A DNA stretch of 64,000 bases from Pseudomonas sp. NKUCC02_KPG (GCF_019345465.1 NZ_JAHKRC010000003.1:186001-250000); one strand, 5' to 3'. Shown: positions 1 to 9,264, counted from the stretch's first letter. Numbers and translations: made by a program. Notes: generated from the letters alone by a model not told the origin.

Positions 1-1089
1 CTGGTGACGCTGTCGCGCATCGGCACCAGCACCCGGCGCATTCTGTTGGGCGCGATTGCGGTCACCATTCTGCTCAGCCTGGTGGTGCCCAGCGCCACGG
101 CCCGCAGTGCATGCGTGGTACCGATCATGATGGGGGTGATCCTGGCGTTTGGCGTGGACAAGCGCTCCAACATTGCGGCCGGGATCATGATTGTCGTGGC
201 CCAGGGCACCAGTATCTGGAACGTGGGGATTCAAACGGCCGCGGCGCAAAACCTGCTGACCGTGGGGTTTATGGACAAAATGCTGGGCGCCCGGGTGAAC
301 TGGCTCGACTGGCTGATCGCCGGTGCGCCGTGGGCCATCATCATGTCGGCAGTGTTGCTGTTTGTGGTGCTTAAACTGCTGCCACCGGAAAGCGACAGCA
401 TTCCCGGCGGCAAGGAGGCGGTCGAACAATCACTGGCAGAGCTGGGCCCAATGACCGGGCCGCAAAAGCGTCTGATGGGGGTCTCGATCGCATTGCTGCT
501 GGCCTGGGCCACCGAGGGCAAACTGCACAGCTTTGATACCACTTCGACCACCTATGCCGGCCTGGTGTTTTTGCTGTTGCCGCGATTTGGCGTCATGACC
601 TGGAAAGATGTGCAGTCACGTATTCCGTGGGGCACGGTGATCGTGTTCGGGGTCGGGATCAGCCTGGGGACCGCGCTGCTGACCACCCAGGCCGGGCAAT
701 GGCTGGGCACGCAGGTGGTGGCGAACACCGGTCTGGATCAGGTCGGTCCGGTGGGGATTTTTGCAATCCTGGGGGCTTTCCTGATCCTCATTCACCTGGG
801 GTTTGCCAGTGCTACGGCGTTGACCTCGGCGCTATTGCCGATCTTGATCGCCGTGCTGCAAACCTTGCCGGGTGAATTCAACCGCCTGGGCATGACCATG
901 TTGCTGGGCTTTGTGGTCAGCTACGGGTTTATCCTGCCGATCAACGCGCCGCAGAACATGGTGTGCCTGGGCACCCAGACCTTCACGGCCAAGCAGTTCG
1001 CCAAGGTCGGGTTGATCGTGACGGCGGTGGGGTACTTGCTGATGCTGCTGTTTGCCGCAACGTACTGGAGCTGGCTGGGCTGGATGTGA
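1..1089 (+). CDS. DASS/SLC13-family anion transporter, C-terminal part
   Basis: The frame is open from the first base, so the start lies outside the window and 362 residues are visible. The protein is hydrophobic with about nine membrane segments. Two features point to the divalent anion:Na+ symporter (DASS/SLC13, CitT-like) family: a first re-entrant-loop signature near the beginning (SATARSACVVPI) and a second near the end (LPINAPQNMVCLG), which resembles the paired SNT/NPT motifs of that family. Known members move di- or tricarboxylates or sulfate across the inner membrane. The substrate cannot be told from sequence. It is the last gene before a convergent hairpin and the oppositely oriented mrp operon. 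Confidence 0.75.
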   Translation: MVTLSRIGTSTRRILLGAIAVTILLSLVVPSATARSACVVPIMMGVILAFGVDKRSNIAAGIMIVVAQGTSIWNVGIQTAAAQNLLTVGFMDKMLGARVNWLDWLIAGAPWAIIMSAVLLFVVLKLLPPESDSIPGGKEAVEQSLAELGPMTGPQKRLMGVSIALLLAWATEGKLHSFDTTSTTYAGLVFLLLPRFGVMTWKDVQSRIPWGTVIVFGVGISLGTALLTTQAGQWLGTQVVANTGLDQVGPVGIFAILGAFLILIHLGFASATALTSALLPILIAVLQTLPGEFNRLGMTMLLGFVVSYGFILPINAPQNMVCLGTQTFTAKQFAKVGLIVTAVGYLLMLLFAATYWSWLGWM

Positions 1090-1096
1090 TACCGAT

Positions 1097-1201
1097 TGTA
1101 GTCGCTGACGAGGCACGAGGCTGCGATGGGCTGCGCAGCGGCCCCGGCGTTTGAAGGTCCTTCGGCCCTTATCGCAGCCTCGTGCCTCGTCAGCGACTAC
1201 A
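1097..1201. repeat. Perfect 30-bp inverted repeat hairpin (REP-like)
   Basis: Bases 1097-1126 and 1172-1201 are exact reverse complements over 30 bp, separated by 45 bp that are themselves rich in short palindromes. The element lies between the converging transporter and mrpG genes. The arms contain a GAGGCTGCGA-type segment like Pseudomonas intergenic repeats. It may act as a bidirectional transcription end or be a mobile REP doublet. No U-tract follows, so a simple intrinsic terminator is less likely. Confidence 0.75.
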
Positions 1202-1212
1202 GGTCTGGCTGT

Positions 1213-1584
1213 TCAGCTGCCGTTTTCGCTGCGCCCGCCGCTGCTGACTTCAGCCGGTACGTCTTCACCCGCCATGCGTTTGCGGAACAACGAGGTCCGG
1301 GCCAGAAGCAGGGTGGTCACCGGAACCGTGATGGACAGCAGGATCGGCATCAGCCAGGCATGCAAGACCGGGGTCGATTTAAGTGCGGAGAAGTACAGGA
1401 TCGATGCCAGTGCAACACCCCATGCGCCAATGGTCGAAGCCAGAGCCGGTGGGTGCATGCGCTGGAAAAACTCCTTGAGGCGCAGCAGCCCGATGGCCCC
1501 GCACAAGGCAAACAGACTGCTGAGTACCAGCAGCAGGGCCACCGGTATTTCGATCCAGAGCGACAACTCGCTGACGCTATTCAT
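1213..1584 (-). CDS. mrpG: Na+/H+ antiporter subunit G
   Basis: This 123-residue protein is the last subunit of the Mrp (Pha/Mnh) multi-subunit cation/proton antiporter in the inner membrane. It has three hydrophobic stretches (about residues 12-32, 44-64 and 70-95), and the family pattern is clear: an early GLLRLKEFFQRMHPPA-like loop followed by a GVAL..ILYF helix. Its start overlaps the stop of mrpF by four bases (ATGA), so it is translationally coupled to the rest of the operon. It is the final gene and is followed by the 1097-1201 hairpin. Confidence 0.92.
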   Translation of the reverse strand: MNSVSELSLWIEIPVALLLVLSSLFALCGAIGLLRLKEFFQRMHPPALASTIGAWGVALASILYFSALKSTPVLHAWLMPILLSITVPVTTLLLARTSLFRKRMAGEDVPAEVSSGGRSENGS

Positions 1585-1859
1585 TCGATCACCTCGCCAC
1601 GCAGCAGGAATTTGGCCAGCGCAAAAGAGCCGACAAAGCCAAACAGGGCAATCAGCAGCGCGCCTTCAAAGTAAGTGTCACTGGCATAACGGATACCCAG
1701 CACCAGCATCATCAACATGGCCAGGATGTACAGGTAGTCCAGTGCCAGAACCCGGTCCTGGGCCGACGGGCCCTTGAACAGGCGGATCACGGTCAGGACC
1801 ATTGCCAGGCTGAAGATAAACAGGCTGAGCAGGATGGCATTGGAGAGCAGGGCACTCAT
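1581..1859 (-). CDS. mrpF: Na+/H+ antiporter subunit F
   Basis: A 92-residue membrane protein with three predicted helices. The segment GPSAQDRVLALDYL just after the first helix is the hallmark of MrpF/PhaF, usually written as GP...DR..A.D. MrpF belongs to the Mrp antiporter, which exchanges monovalent cations for protons and supports pH and sodium tolerance. It overlaps mrpE and mrpG by four bases each, in the gene order seen in other proteobacterial operons. Confidence 0.93.
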   Translation of the reverse strand: MSALLSNAILLSLFIFSLAMVLTVIRLFKGPSAQDRVLALDYLYILAMLMMLVLGIRYASDTYFEGALLIALFGFVGSFALAKFLLRGEVIE

Positions 1860-2344
1860 TCAAAGATCTCCATCAATGGGCGTTCGTAGGCCGTCTTGAA
1901 GTGCTCGATAAACTGCGCTTCGTCCTCCAGGTCGAACACGTGCAGCAACAGCACGCTGCGATCCAGCGCCAGTTCCGACCAGATGGTGCCGGGCACTACG
2001 GTGGTGATCATCGACAAGGCCGCCAGGCCGTTGGCATCACGCAGATCCAGAGGGATTTTCACAAACCGCGAGCGTGGCGGTTGTTTGCCAGCCCGCAGTA
2101 CGCCCCAGGCCACGGCAATGTTGGACAGCACCACATCGCGGCCCACCAGAAAGAACAGCTTGATGATCACCCGTGGGTGACGAATGCGCACAGGCAACGG
2201 TCGCAACGGCGCGAACATCAGTGGCGCCAGAATGGCCAGCGCGGCCCCCAGCAGCAGGTTGCCAGCGCTCAGGGACAGGTTGAGCAGCAGCCACAGCGCC
2301 AACAGCGCCAGGGACAGCCAGGGAGCAGGGAACAGACGCTTCAT
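1856..2344 (-). CDS. mrpE: Na+/H+ antiporter subunit E
   Basis: The chosen ATG at 2344 gives 162 residues beginning MKRLFPAPWLSLALL, the usual length and start for MrpE; an upstream extension of the frame is a shadow of mrpD. Two N-terminal membrane helices (about residues 8-50) precede a cytoplasmic region containing the family-typical TVVPGTIW segment, which resembles the T.TPGT motif of MrpE. The gene overlaps mrpD and mrpF by four bases. The subunit contributes to assembly and activity of the Mrp complex. Confidence 0.92.
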   Translation of the reverse strand: MKRLFPAPWLSLALLALWLLLNLSLSAGNLLLGAALAILAPLMFAPLRPLPVRIRHPRVIIKLFFLVGRDVVLSNIAVAWGVLRAGKQPPRSRFVKIPLDLRDANGLAALSMITTVVPGTIWSELALDRSVLLLHVFDLEDEAQFIEHFKTAYERPLMEIFE

Positions 2345-4023
2345 GGTTGTACCTCCTGTGCTGCCGCCTTGGCTTGCGGGCTTGGCACCGGACGGGTGCC
2401 GATCACGGCCATCACGTAACGCTCCGGGTTGTTCAGGGTGTCGGCGGCGGCCTGGGTATAACGCATGACCGGCTCGGCCTTGAACGTCAGCACAACGCAA
2501 AGCCCGAGCAGCAACACGATGGGCAGGCATTCGATGCGGCGCAGTATCGGTGACTCACGCTCAAGGGGCGTCCAGAAGCGCTGGATACCCATGCGCGAAA
2601 AGGCAATCAATGACGCCAGCCCCGAGAGAATCAACAACGCCAGCAGGCTCCAGGCCGCCGTCGAAATGGGCGCGTCCGATGAGTTGCCCAGGCCCAGGGG
2701 GTTGAGCAGGGCGTTGAGCAAGCCGAGTTTGCCGATAAACCCGGACAGCGGCGGCATGCCGATAATCAGCAGGGCGCAGGCAATGAAACTCAGCCCCAAG
2801 AAGGCCATGGTCCAGGGAATGATCTGGCCGACAACGACTTTTTGCTCATCGTCCAGGTTACTGCCGCGCGGCGGCGGGGTGGCGGTCAGACTCGGTTGTG
2901 GTTCGGCATCGTCTTCGAGCACCAGATCGGCCGAGGAGCGCGAACGCTCGATCAACTCGGCCAGCAGGAACAGCGCACTCAGGGCCAGGGTGGAGCTGAT
3001 CAGATAGAACAGCGCGGCGGCGGTCAGGTTGGGCTGGGCGAAACCCACGGCCGACAACAGGATACCGGCAGAAACCAGGATGCTCAGGCTGGCCATGCGC
3101 TCCAGTCGCTGGGCGGCGAGGATGGCAATGGCTGCGCAGACAATGGTCGCCATGCCGCCGTAGATCAGCCAGTCGCCTGCAAAGTACGCCGATGCTCCGG
3201 CCTGCCCGGAAAACAGCAGGGTCCACAAGCGCAATACGGTGTAGATCCCGACTTTGGTCATGATTGCGAACAGGGCTGCCACCGGCGCACTGGCCGAGGA
3301 ATAAGCAGGCACCAGCCAGAAATTCAGCGGCCACATGCCCGCCTTGGCCAAAAAGGCCACAGCCAGAATGGCAGCGCCCGCATGCAGCAATCCGCGATCC
3401 GCTTCAGGCACCAGGGGAATCTTCAGCGCCAGATCGGCCATGTTCAACGTGCCGGTGACGCCATAGATCAAGGCCGCGCCGATCAGGAACAGGGAAGAAG
3501 CCAGCAGGTTGATCGAGATGTAATGCAGCCCCGCAGACACCCGGGTTTTGCCCGAGCCGTGGAGCATCAAGCCGTACGAAGCGGCCAGCAGCACTTCGAA
3601 AAACACGAACAGGTTGAACAGGTCGGCGGTCAGGAAGGCCCCGTACAGGCCCATCAGCTGGATCTGGAACAGCGCGTGGAAACTGGCTCCTGCGCGGTCC
3701 CAGCGGGCCATGGCGAACAGCAGGGCGCTGATGGCGATGATGCCGGTCAGCACCAGCATCAAGGCGCTCAAATGATCAACCACCAGGGCAATCCCGAACG
3801 GCACTTCCCAGTTGCTGGGCAGGTAAACGCCAATCGAAGCCGGAATGGCTTGCTGGCGGGTCCAAAGCAACAACATTACGGAGATGCCCAGGCCGAGCAG
3901 GGTCGAGATCAGATTGATCCGTGCCTTGAGCGGTCGGTGTTTCTCGCCCAGCATCAACATGCAGGCTGCGGTGAGCAGTGGCAGCAAAATGGGGGCGACG
4001 ATCAGGTGCGGCATCAAATTCAT
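2341..4023 (-). CDS. mrpD: Na+/H+ antiporter subunit D
   Basis: This 560-residue protein has about fourteen membrane helices and belongs to the NuoL/M/N-like proton-translocating family. Expected features are visible: a DLFNLFVFFEVLLAASYGL segment with the key helix glutamate (about residues 117-135) and a lysine in AFLAKAGMWPLNFWL (about 223-237). A cytoplasmic loop around 365-395 is rich in charged and proline residues and looks longer than usual. It is one of the two large antiporter-like subunits of Mrp. The ATGA junctions with mrpC and mrpE indicate a single transcript. Confidence 0.93.
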   Translation of the reverse strand: MNLMPHLIVAPILLPLLTAACMLMLGEKHRPLKARINLISTLLGLGISVMLLLWTRQQAIPASIGVYLPSNWEVPFGIALVVDHLSALMLVLTGIIAISALLFAMARWDRAGASFHALFQIQLMGLYGAFLTADLFNLFVFFEVLLAASYGLMLHGSGKTRVSAGLHYISINLLASSLFLIGAALIYGVTGTLNMADLALKIPLVPEADRGLLHAGAAILAVAFLAKAGMWPLNFWLVPAYSSASAPVAALFAIMTKVGIYTVLRLWTLLFSGQAGASAYFAGDWLIYGGMATIVCAAIAILAAQRLERMASLSILVSAGILLSAVGFAQPNLTAAALFYLISSTLALSALFLLAELIERSRSSADLVLEDDAEPQPSLTATPPPRGSNLDDEQKVVVGQIIPWTMAFLGLSFIACALLIIGMPPLSGFIGKLGLLNALLNPLGLGNSSDAPISTAAWSLLALLILSGLASLIAFSRMGIQRFWTPLERESPILRRIECLPIVLLLGLCVVLTFKAEPVMRYTQAAADTLNNPERYVMAVIGTRPVPSPQAKAAAQEVQP

Positions 4024-4364
4024 TCTTTAGGCTCCCGGCCATCTACGTGGTCGGTACCGGTCAGGCCCCGAGAGGCCAGCAAGACCACCAGAAACAGCGC
4101 GGTCATGGCGAAACTGATGACGATAGCGGTCAGCACCAGAGCCTGGGGCAATGGGTCTGTGTAGTTGAGCAAGTCCTGGGGGACGCCGTTCTTGATCACC
4201 GGCTCCTTGCCGATAAACAGGCTGCCCATGCTGAAGATGAACAGGTTGACACCGTAGGACAGCAGGCACAGGCCCATGACCACCTGGAAGGTTCGCGGAC
4301 GCAGAACCAGCCAGGTGCCCGATGCGGCCAATACTCCGATAGCAATGGCGATGACTTCTTCCAT
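4020..4364 (-). CDS. mrpC: Na+/H+ antiporter subunit C
   Basis: The ATG at 4364 yields 114 residues starting MEEVIAIAIGVLAASG, matching NuoK-like MrpC in length and start. There are three helices with the family motif GLCLLSYGVNLFIFSMG in the second and DPLPQALVLTAIVIS before the third. Its start codon shares one base with the stop of the large mrpAB gene. It is a small membrane subunit of the antiporter, homologous to NuoK of complex I. Confidence 0.94.
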   Translation of the reverse strand: MEEVIAIAIGVLAASGTWLVLRPRTFQVVMGLCLLSYGVNLFIFSMGSLFIGKEPVIKNGVPQDLLNYTDPLPQALVLTAIVISFAMTALFLVVLLASRGLTGTDHVDGREPKE

Positions 4365-7306
4365 CAGGCGGCTCCTTCTTTGGTGGCAAGCGCGGATTGA
4401 AGGGCAGGCAGCGGGGCAAGCTGATTGCTCGGGCGATGGGCCCGTACGGACTGGTGAGCCAGTGCCGTGAGGATCAGCAGGGTTGCGCCGACGACCACCG
4501 CATACACGCCGATATCGAAGAACAGGGCGCTGGCCACATGGATATCGCCCAACAGCGGCACGCTGAAGTGGAAGGTGTGAGTGGTCAGGAACGGGTAGCC
4601 CAAGGGGATTGCGCCCAGTCCGGTCAATGTTGCAAACAACAGCCCGGTGCCCATCCAGCGCAACGGCCGCAGGCTCATCTGTGCCTCGACCCACTGTGTG
4701 CCGGCAACCATGTATTGCAGGATAAACGCCACCGACATCACCAGGCCTGCGACGAAGCCGCCGCCCGGCTGGTTATGACCGCGCATGAACAGGTACATGG
4801 ACACCACAAAGGCAATCGGCAGCAGCAAACGCACCAGCACGGCCGGCACCATCATAAAGCCCAGGGCGGTATCGCTGGCGCTACGCGGGTTGACCAAATC
4901 GGTCATCACGTCCTTGGCCAGGAGTCGCTGCTGGGCAGGTAGCTGCATGCTTTCTTTGGAGGGGCGGAAGCGACGCAGCAGGGCAAACACGGTCAAAGCT
5001 ACGGCGGCCAGAACAGTGATTTCACCCAGGGTGTCGAAGCCCCGGAAATCCACCAGCATCACATTCACCACATTGCTGCCGCCGCCTTCAGGCAGTGCCC
5101 GGCTGAGGTAGAACGAAGAAATGTCGTTGGGGGTCTGGCGTGTCAGCATCGCGTAAGACAGCAACGCCATGCCGCCACCCACTGCCGTGGAGAGCAGCAA
5201 GTCGCGCAAACGACGGATCTGCGCCTTGCGCAAAGTGCCCGGTAGTGGCGAGACCTCTTCGATACGCCGTGGCAGCCAGCGCAGGCCAAGCAGGATCAGC
5301 ACGGTGGTCACGACTTCGACCACCAGTTGGGTCAAGGCCAGGTCCGGCGCCGAGAACCATACAAAGGTGACGCAGGTCATCAGGCCGCACACGCTGACCA
5401 TCGTCAGGGCTGCAAGACGGTGGTACTTGGCTTGCCAGGCGGCGCCGAGTGCGCAGGCAATCGCCAGCAGCCACAGGGTGATAAAGACAATCGAGCCCGG
5501 TATTTTCGGGCGATCGCCCCAGCTCAGGCCGCTGTAGAACATCGGGATCAGCCCGGCGATAACGGCAACCAGAATCAACAGGAACAGCTGGGTTTGCAGG
5601 CGCTGGGTGCTGATGCGTCGTTCAAGCCGGCGCGCGCCGCGCATGATCACCACCAGGCTGCGTTCGAAGAAGCGTTTGCCATTGAAGTACTTGATCAGCG
5701 GCGGGTACGGGAAACGATCGAGCTTGAGCTGTTTGCGCAACAGCACATACAGCAGGATACCGCCGGACATGGCGATCAGGCTCATGATCATCGGAGCATT
5801 GAGCCCGTGCCAGATGGCCAGGCTGTACTCGGGCAACTCGCCTCCCACGACCGGCTGTGCAGCGGCGGCGAGCAGCGGGCCGACGGTTTGTGCCGGGAAA
5901 ATCCCCACCATCAGGCAGGTGAACACCAGCAGCTCGACCGGGGCGCGCATCCAGCGTGGAGGCTCGTGCGGGGTGTGTGGCAGGTTGGTCGCAGGCGGGC
6001 CGAAGAACACATCCACGGTAAAGCGAAGGGCGTAGGCCACGCTGAACGTGCCGGCGATGGTCGCAATGACCGGCAGGGCGATTTCTACCCAGGCCGTGGA
6101 ATTGATGAACACGGTTTCGGCAAAGAACATTTCTTTGGACAGGAACCCGTTCAGCAGCGGCACCCCGGCCATCGAGGCACTGGCCACCATGGCCAGGGTC
6201 GCGGTGTAGGGCATGAGCTTGAACAGGCCGCTGAGCTTGCGAATGTCCCGTGTGCCGCTCTCGTGGTCAATGATCCCGGCAGCCATGAACAGAGACGCTT
6301 TGAACGTTGCATGGTTGAGGATGTGAAACACCGCAGCCACGGCGGCCAGCGGGCTGTTGAGGCCCAGCAGCAGGGTAATCAGCCCCAGGTGGCTGATGGT
6401 CGAATAGGCCAGCAGGCCTTTAAGGTCATTTTGAAACATCGCGCAGTAAGCGCCCAGCACCAGGGTGCAGGCACCGGCGCCACTGACAATCCAGAACCAT
6501 TCTTCGCTGCCCGACAGGGAAGGCCAGAGACGAGCCAGGAGAAAGACCCCGGCCTTAACCATCGTTGCCGAGTGCAGATAAGCCGATACAGGGGTTGGCG
6601 CCGCCATCGCATGGGGAAGCCAGAAGTGAAACGGGAATTGCGCACTCTTGCTCAGGGCGCCGATCAGGATGAGGGGTAGCAGGATTGGATACAGGCTGTG
6701 GGCGCGGATCTTGTCGCCCGCCGCGAGCACGGCATCCAGATCATAGCTGCCGACGACATGGCCAAGCAGCATGACCCCCGCCAGCAGACACAACCCCCCG
6801 GCGCCCGTGACCATCAGCGCCATATAAGCGCCGCGTCGGGCATCCGAGCGGTGGTGCCAATAACCAATCAGCAAGAATGAAAAGAGGCTGGTGAGCTCCC
6901 AGAAAAACACGATCTGAATCAGATTGCCCGACAGTACCAGGCCGAGCATGGCCCCCATAAACGCCAGGAAAAACGCAAAGAAGCGCGGAACCGGGTCTTC
7001 GGGGGACATGTAATAACGGGCGTACAGCGACACCAGCGTGCCGATGCCAAGCACCAGAATCGAGAACAGCCAGGCGAATCCGTCCAGGCGCAGGACAAAA
7101 TTCAAGCCGAGACTGGGCAGCCACATGAACTCTTCACGAATGACGCCACCATGGGCGATTTGTGGATAGAGCATGGCTACTTGAACAGTGCCGATCAAAG
7201 CAATAAGACCGGCCAGCAGTGATTCACTGTTACGTGCGTTGTGCGGCAAAACAGCCGCCAGACAGCTGCCGACGAAGGGCAGAAGCAGTAGAACTATCAG
7301 GGACAT
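4364..7306 (-). CDS. mrpA: Na+/H+ antiporter fused subunits A and B
   Basis: This 980-residue protein is the first and largest gene of the operon. Residues up to about 780 are the MrpA part, NuoL-like, with FFWELTSLFSFLLIGYWHH (about 130-150) and FPFHFWLPHAMAAPTPVSAYLHSATMVKAG (220-250, the latter shown here as a region rather than a strict motif). The last 180 residues, including QPGGGFVAGLVMS, are the MrpB part. Fusion of A and B is the known arrangement in alpha- and gamma-proteobacterial Pha-type operons, so it is not an anomaly. Together with C-G it encodes a complete six-gene Mrp antiporter. Confidence 0.93.
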   Translation of the reverse strand: MSLIVLLLLPFVGSCLAAVLPHNARNSESLLAGLIALIGTVQVAMLYPQIAHGGVIREEFMWLPSLGLNFVLRLDGFAWLFSILVLGIGTLVSLYARYYMSPEDPVPRFFAFFLAFMGAMLGLVLSGNLIQIVFFWELTSLFSFLLIGYWHHRSDARRGAYMALMVTGAGGLCLLAGVMLLGHVVGSYDLDAVLAAGDKIRAHSLYPILLPLILIGALSKSAQFPFHFWLPHAMAAPTPVSAYLHSATMVKAGVFLLARLWPSLSGSEEWFWIVSGAGACTLVLGAYCAMFQNDLKGLLAYSTISHLGLITLLLGLNSPLAAVAAVFHILNHATFKASLFMAAGIIDHESGTRDIRKLSGLFKLMPYTATLAMVASASMAGVPLLNGFLSKEMFFAETVFINSTAWVEIALPVIATIAGTFSVAYALRFTVDVFFGPPATNLPHTPHEPPRWMRAPVELLVFTCLMVGIFPAQTVGPLLAAAAQPVVGGELPEYSLAIWHGLNAPMIMSLIAMSGGILLYVLLRKQLKLDRFPYPPLIKYFNGKRFFERSLVVIMRGARRLERRISTQRLQTQLFLLILVAVIAGLIPMFYSGLSWGDRPKIPGSIVFITLWLLAIACALGAAWQAKYHRLAALTMVSVCGLMTCVTFVWFSAPDLALTQLVVEVVTTVLILLGLRWLPRRIEEVSPLPGTLRKAQIRRLRDLLLSTAVGGGMALLSYAMLTRQTPNDISSFYLSRALPEGGGSNVVNVMLVDFRGFDTLGEITVLAAVALTVFALLRRFRPSKESMQLPAQQRLLAKDVMTDLVNPRSASDTALGFMMVPAVLVRLLLPIAFVVSMYLFMRGHNQPGGGFVAGLVMSVAFILQYMVAGTQWVEAQMSLRPLRWMGTGLLFATLTGLGAIPLGYPFLTTHTFHFSVPLLGDIHVASALFFDIGVYAVVVGATLLILTALAHQSVRAHRPSNQLAPLPALQSALATKEGAA

Positions 7307-7336
7307 AGGCTTCTAATCTGCAGGAGTTTGTAAGCG

Positions 7337-7365
7337 ATCATACGTGGCGAGTTGCAGATCACCAA
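7337..7365 (-). promoter_or_regulatory. Probable sigma-70 promoter of the mrp operon
   Basis: On the minus strand TTGGTG (7365-7360) and TATGAT (7342-7337) are separated by 17 bases, a good match to the housekeeping consensus. The site lies about 30-60 bases upstream of the mrpA start at 7306. No operator was recognised. Confidence 0.55.
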
Positions 7366-7485
7366 CAGTGAACCTGTGGCTGAATCCTACAAAGTCTGTC
7401 GATAACCGGTTGGGTTTCCTACAGTTCTCTCCTCGTGTAAGCGCTTCTAAGTAAAAAATCGTACTGCGTCTTAGACTTGCAGTTT

Positions 7486-8415
7486 TTAATCGCAGGCTTG
7501 GTCGCCTTGCTTTTGCTCAAGCTCTTCGAGCTTCTTACCCTTTGTTTTTAACTCACTCACGATCACCGCTGCAACAATCAATGCCGCGCCAAGCAGCGCA
7601 ATGCCGGGCAAGCGCTCACCTGCAAGACGCCCCGCAATGCCAGCCCAGACCGGTTCACCTGCATAGATAAGAGTGGCGCGGGTAGGCGAAACGCTTTTCT
7701 GGGCCCAATTCATCGCGACCTGAATCGCCGCACTGGCAGCGCCCAAGCCAACCGCACTGGCTAACAATAGCCATGAAAAGTCAGGAATGGCTTCTTGTGT
7801 CGGCACAATCATCAAAAACGCCAGAATTGACGCCGTGCTGAGCTGAACGACAGTTACCCGGCGAACATCGACTTTGCCTGCGTAAGCACTGATCAGAATG
7901 ATCTCGGCAGCGATGGCAATGGCGCTAATCAGCGTGGCGATCTCCCCGGGGCTGAAATCCAGGGACGCGCCGCTTGGGCCGGACAACAACATCAGCCCGG
8001 TAAAGGCCAGCATGATCCCCAGGCTCGGCATCAAACCGGGCCTGCGCCCCAGCACCAGCCACTGCAACAGCGGTACAAAGGGTACGTAAAGCGCGGTAAT
8101 GAAGGCGGACTGGCTACTTGGGATGGTCTGCAGGCCAATGGTTTGCAAGCCGTAGCCGAGCATGATCGAGACACCGATAAACATGCCCGCCTTGAGCTCG
8201 AACAGCGTAATGCCGCGCAGGCTGCGAATGGAAAAAAGAGCGACAATGCCGGCAGCCGCGGCAAAGCGCAGCCCCACAAAAAACATAGGCCCGCTCGCTG
8301 TCAGTGCATGCTGCACCAACAGAAAGGTGATGCCCCACACCATTGTAATCAGAATCAGCACGCACTCCGCTTTACTGAAGCGAGAGGTCAAAGGCAGCAA
8401 TCGGGTAAATTTCAT
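7486..8415 (-). CDS. EamA/DMT-family exporter
   Basis: The ATG at 8415 gives 309 residues starting MKFTRLLPLTSRF, the normal length of a ten-helix EamA permease; the longer frame adds 26 polar residues unlike the family. Two repeats of five helices are visible, each holding the EamA pattern (GLRFAAAAGIVALF in the first; GEPVWAGIAG in the second). Members export amino acids or other metabolites. The gene is transcribed divergently from an XRE-cupin regulator, an arrangement common for such exporters and suggesting that the regulator controls it. The shared intergenic region contains two overlapping palindromes. Confidence 0.85.
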   Translation of the reverse strand: MKFTRLLPLTSRFSKAECVLILITMVWGITFLLVQHALTASGPMFFVGLRFAAAAGIVALFSIRSLRGITLFELKAGMFIGVSIMLGYGLQTIGLQTIPSSQSAFITALYVPFVPLLQWLVLGRRPGLMPSLGIMLAFTGLMLLSGPSGASLDFSPGEIATLISAIAIAAEIILISAYAGKVDVRRVTVVQLSTASILAFLMIVPTQEAIPDFSWLLLASAVGLGAASAAIQVAMNWAQKSVSPTRATLIYAGEPVWAGIAGRLAGERLPGIALLGAALIVAAVIVSELKTKGKKLEELEQKQGDQACD

Positions 8416-8471
8416 TGGTGTCGCAACCTTGCGTGCTACAGGAATGGAGACGCACAATGCGTCAAAGCTGG

Positions 8472-8488
8472 GCAGTATACTGCGCAGT
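8472..8488. promoter_or_regulatory. Overlapping palindromes between divergent exporter and regulator genes
   Basis: GCAGTATACTGC (8472-8483) is a perfect 12-bp palindrome, and ACTGCGCAGT (8479-8488) is a second perfect palindrome overlapping it. They lie between the exporter start (8415) and the regulator start (8509), the expected place for an operator of the XRE-cupin protein. Binding is inferred. Confidence 0.45.
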
Positions 8489-8508
8489 CCCACAAGGTGA
8501 GCAATATA

Positions 8509-9072
8509 GTGCCCAAAGAAAATTCACAACGTGCGTCGGTTTTGCAGCACGTCAGTCAGAACGTACGGCGCCTTAGATTGCTGGCGCACCTGAGCCAGAG
8601 CACCTTGGCCGAACTGTCCGGAGTGAGTCGGCGAATGCTGGTGGCTATAGAGGCTGGCGAAAAGAACGTCAGCCTGAGCACCCTTGACCGAGTTGCAGAG
8701 GCATTGAACGTAGCCTTCAGTGATTTGATCCAGGCCCCGGGCTCACCTGACCCGAGTCGCATCAACGAAGTGGCCTGGACAGGTGCGAAGGCGGGGAGCA
8801 AAGCCGTCCTGCTGTCCAAAGCCACCGCCACCCGCGAAGTCGAGTTGTGGGAATGGACCCTGGAGCCGGGAGAGGAATACCACTCCCAGGCAGATGCCGA
8901 AGGCTGGAGCGAGCAGCTCTACGTATTCGAAGGTTGTTTGACCCTGGTCATGGACGAACAGGTACTGCGATTTAGCGCGGGAGAGTTCTATATGTACGCC
9001 AGCAACCGACCCCATGCCTACCGTAACGAAGGCGAGGGGACATTGCGGTTTGTACGCAATGTCGTGATCTGA
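8509..9072 (+). CDS. XRE-family regulator with C-terminal cupin domain
   Basis: A GTG start at 8509 is preceded by AAGGTGA (8494-8500) at eight bases and gives 187 residues. Residues about 12-66 form an HTH_3/XRE domain (LRLLAHLSQSTLAELSG then RMLVAIEAGEKNVSLSTL). Residues about 105-185 form a cupin_2 barrel with HSQADAEGWSEQLYVFEG and a late AGEFYMYASNRPHAY. Such proteins sense a small ligand and repress a neighbouring transporter or enzyme gene, here most likely the divergent EamA exporter. Ligand unknown. Confidence 0.85.
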   Translation: MPKENSQRASVLQHVSQNVRRLRLLAHLSQSTLAELSGVSRRMLVAIEAGEKNVSLSTLDRVAEALNVAFSDLIQAPGSPDPSRINEVAWTGAKAGSKAVLLSKATATREVELWEWTLEPGEEYHSQADAEGWSEQLYVFEGCLTLVMDEQVLRFSAGEFYMYASNRPHAYRNEGEGTLRFVRNVVI

Positions 9073-9118
9073 AAACCCGTGGCAGAAAAATAACTAAAAA
9101 TTATTAGAATTCAGGGGG

Positions 9119-9147
9119 TTGCCAGCTTCAGCCTTCTAGTACATAAT
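9119..9147 (+). promoter_or_regulatory. Promoter of tRNA-Cys
   Basis: TTGCCA (9119-9124), 17 bases, then CATAAT (9142-9147). The bases after the -10 element are GCGCGCC, a GC-rich discriminator typical of stable-RNA promoters under stringent control. Transcription would start near 9154, leaving a leader of about 110 bases before the tRNA. Confidence 0.6.
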
Positions 9148-9264
9148 GCGCGCCATCAGCCCGGGGCAACTACCTGAAGTGCTGAAGAATCAAATGGTTG
9201 TAGCGACAAGTCGCAGTAACAAACTCTTGTTTTTGATGTTTCTCACGAAGCTTCAAGCGCAATT

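Noticed and set aside
2842..4164. Long plus-strand frame of 440 codons
   Set aside because: It is antisense to mrpD and is composed of Gln/Gly/Arg-rich sequence without domains; a typical GC shadow.
5327..6679. Plus-strand frame of 450 codons
   Set aside because: It runs antisense to the strongly supported mrpA gene with shadow-like composition.
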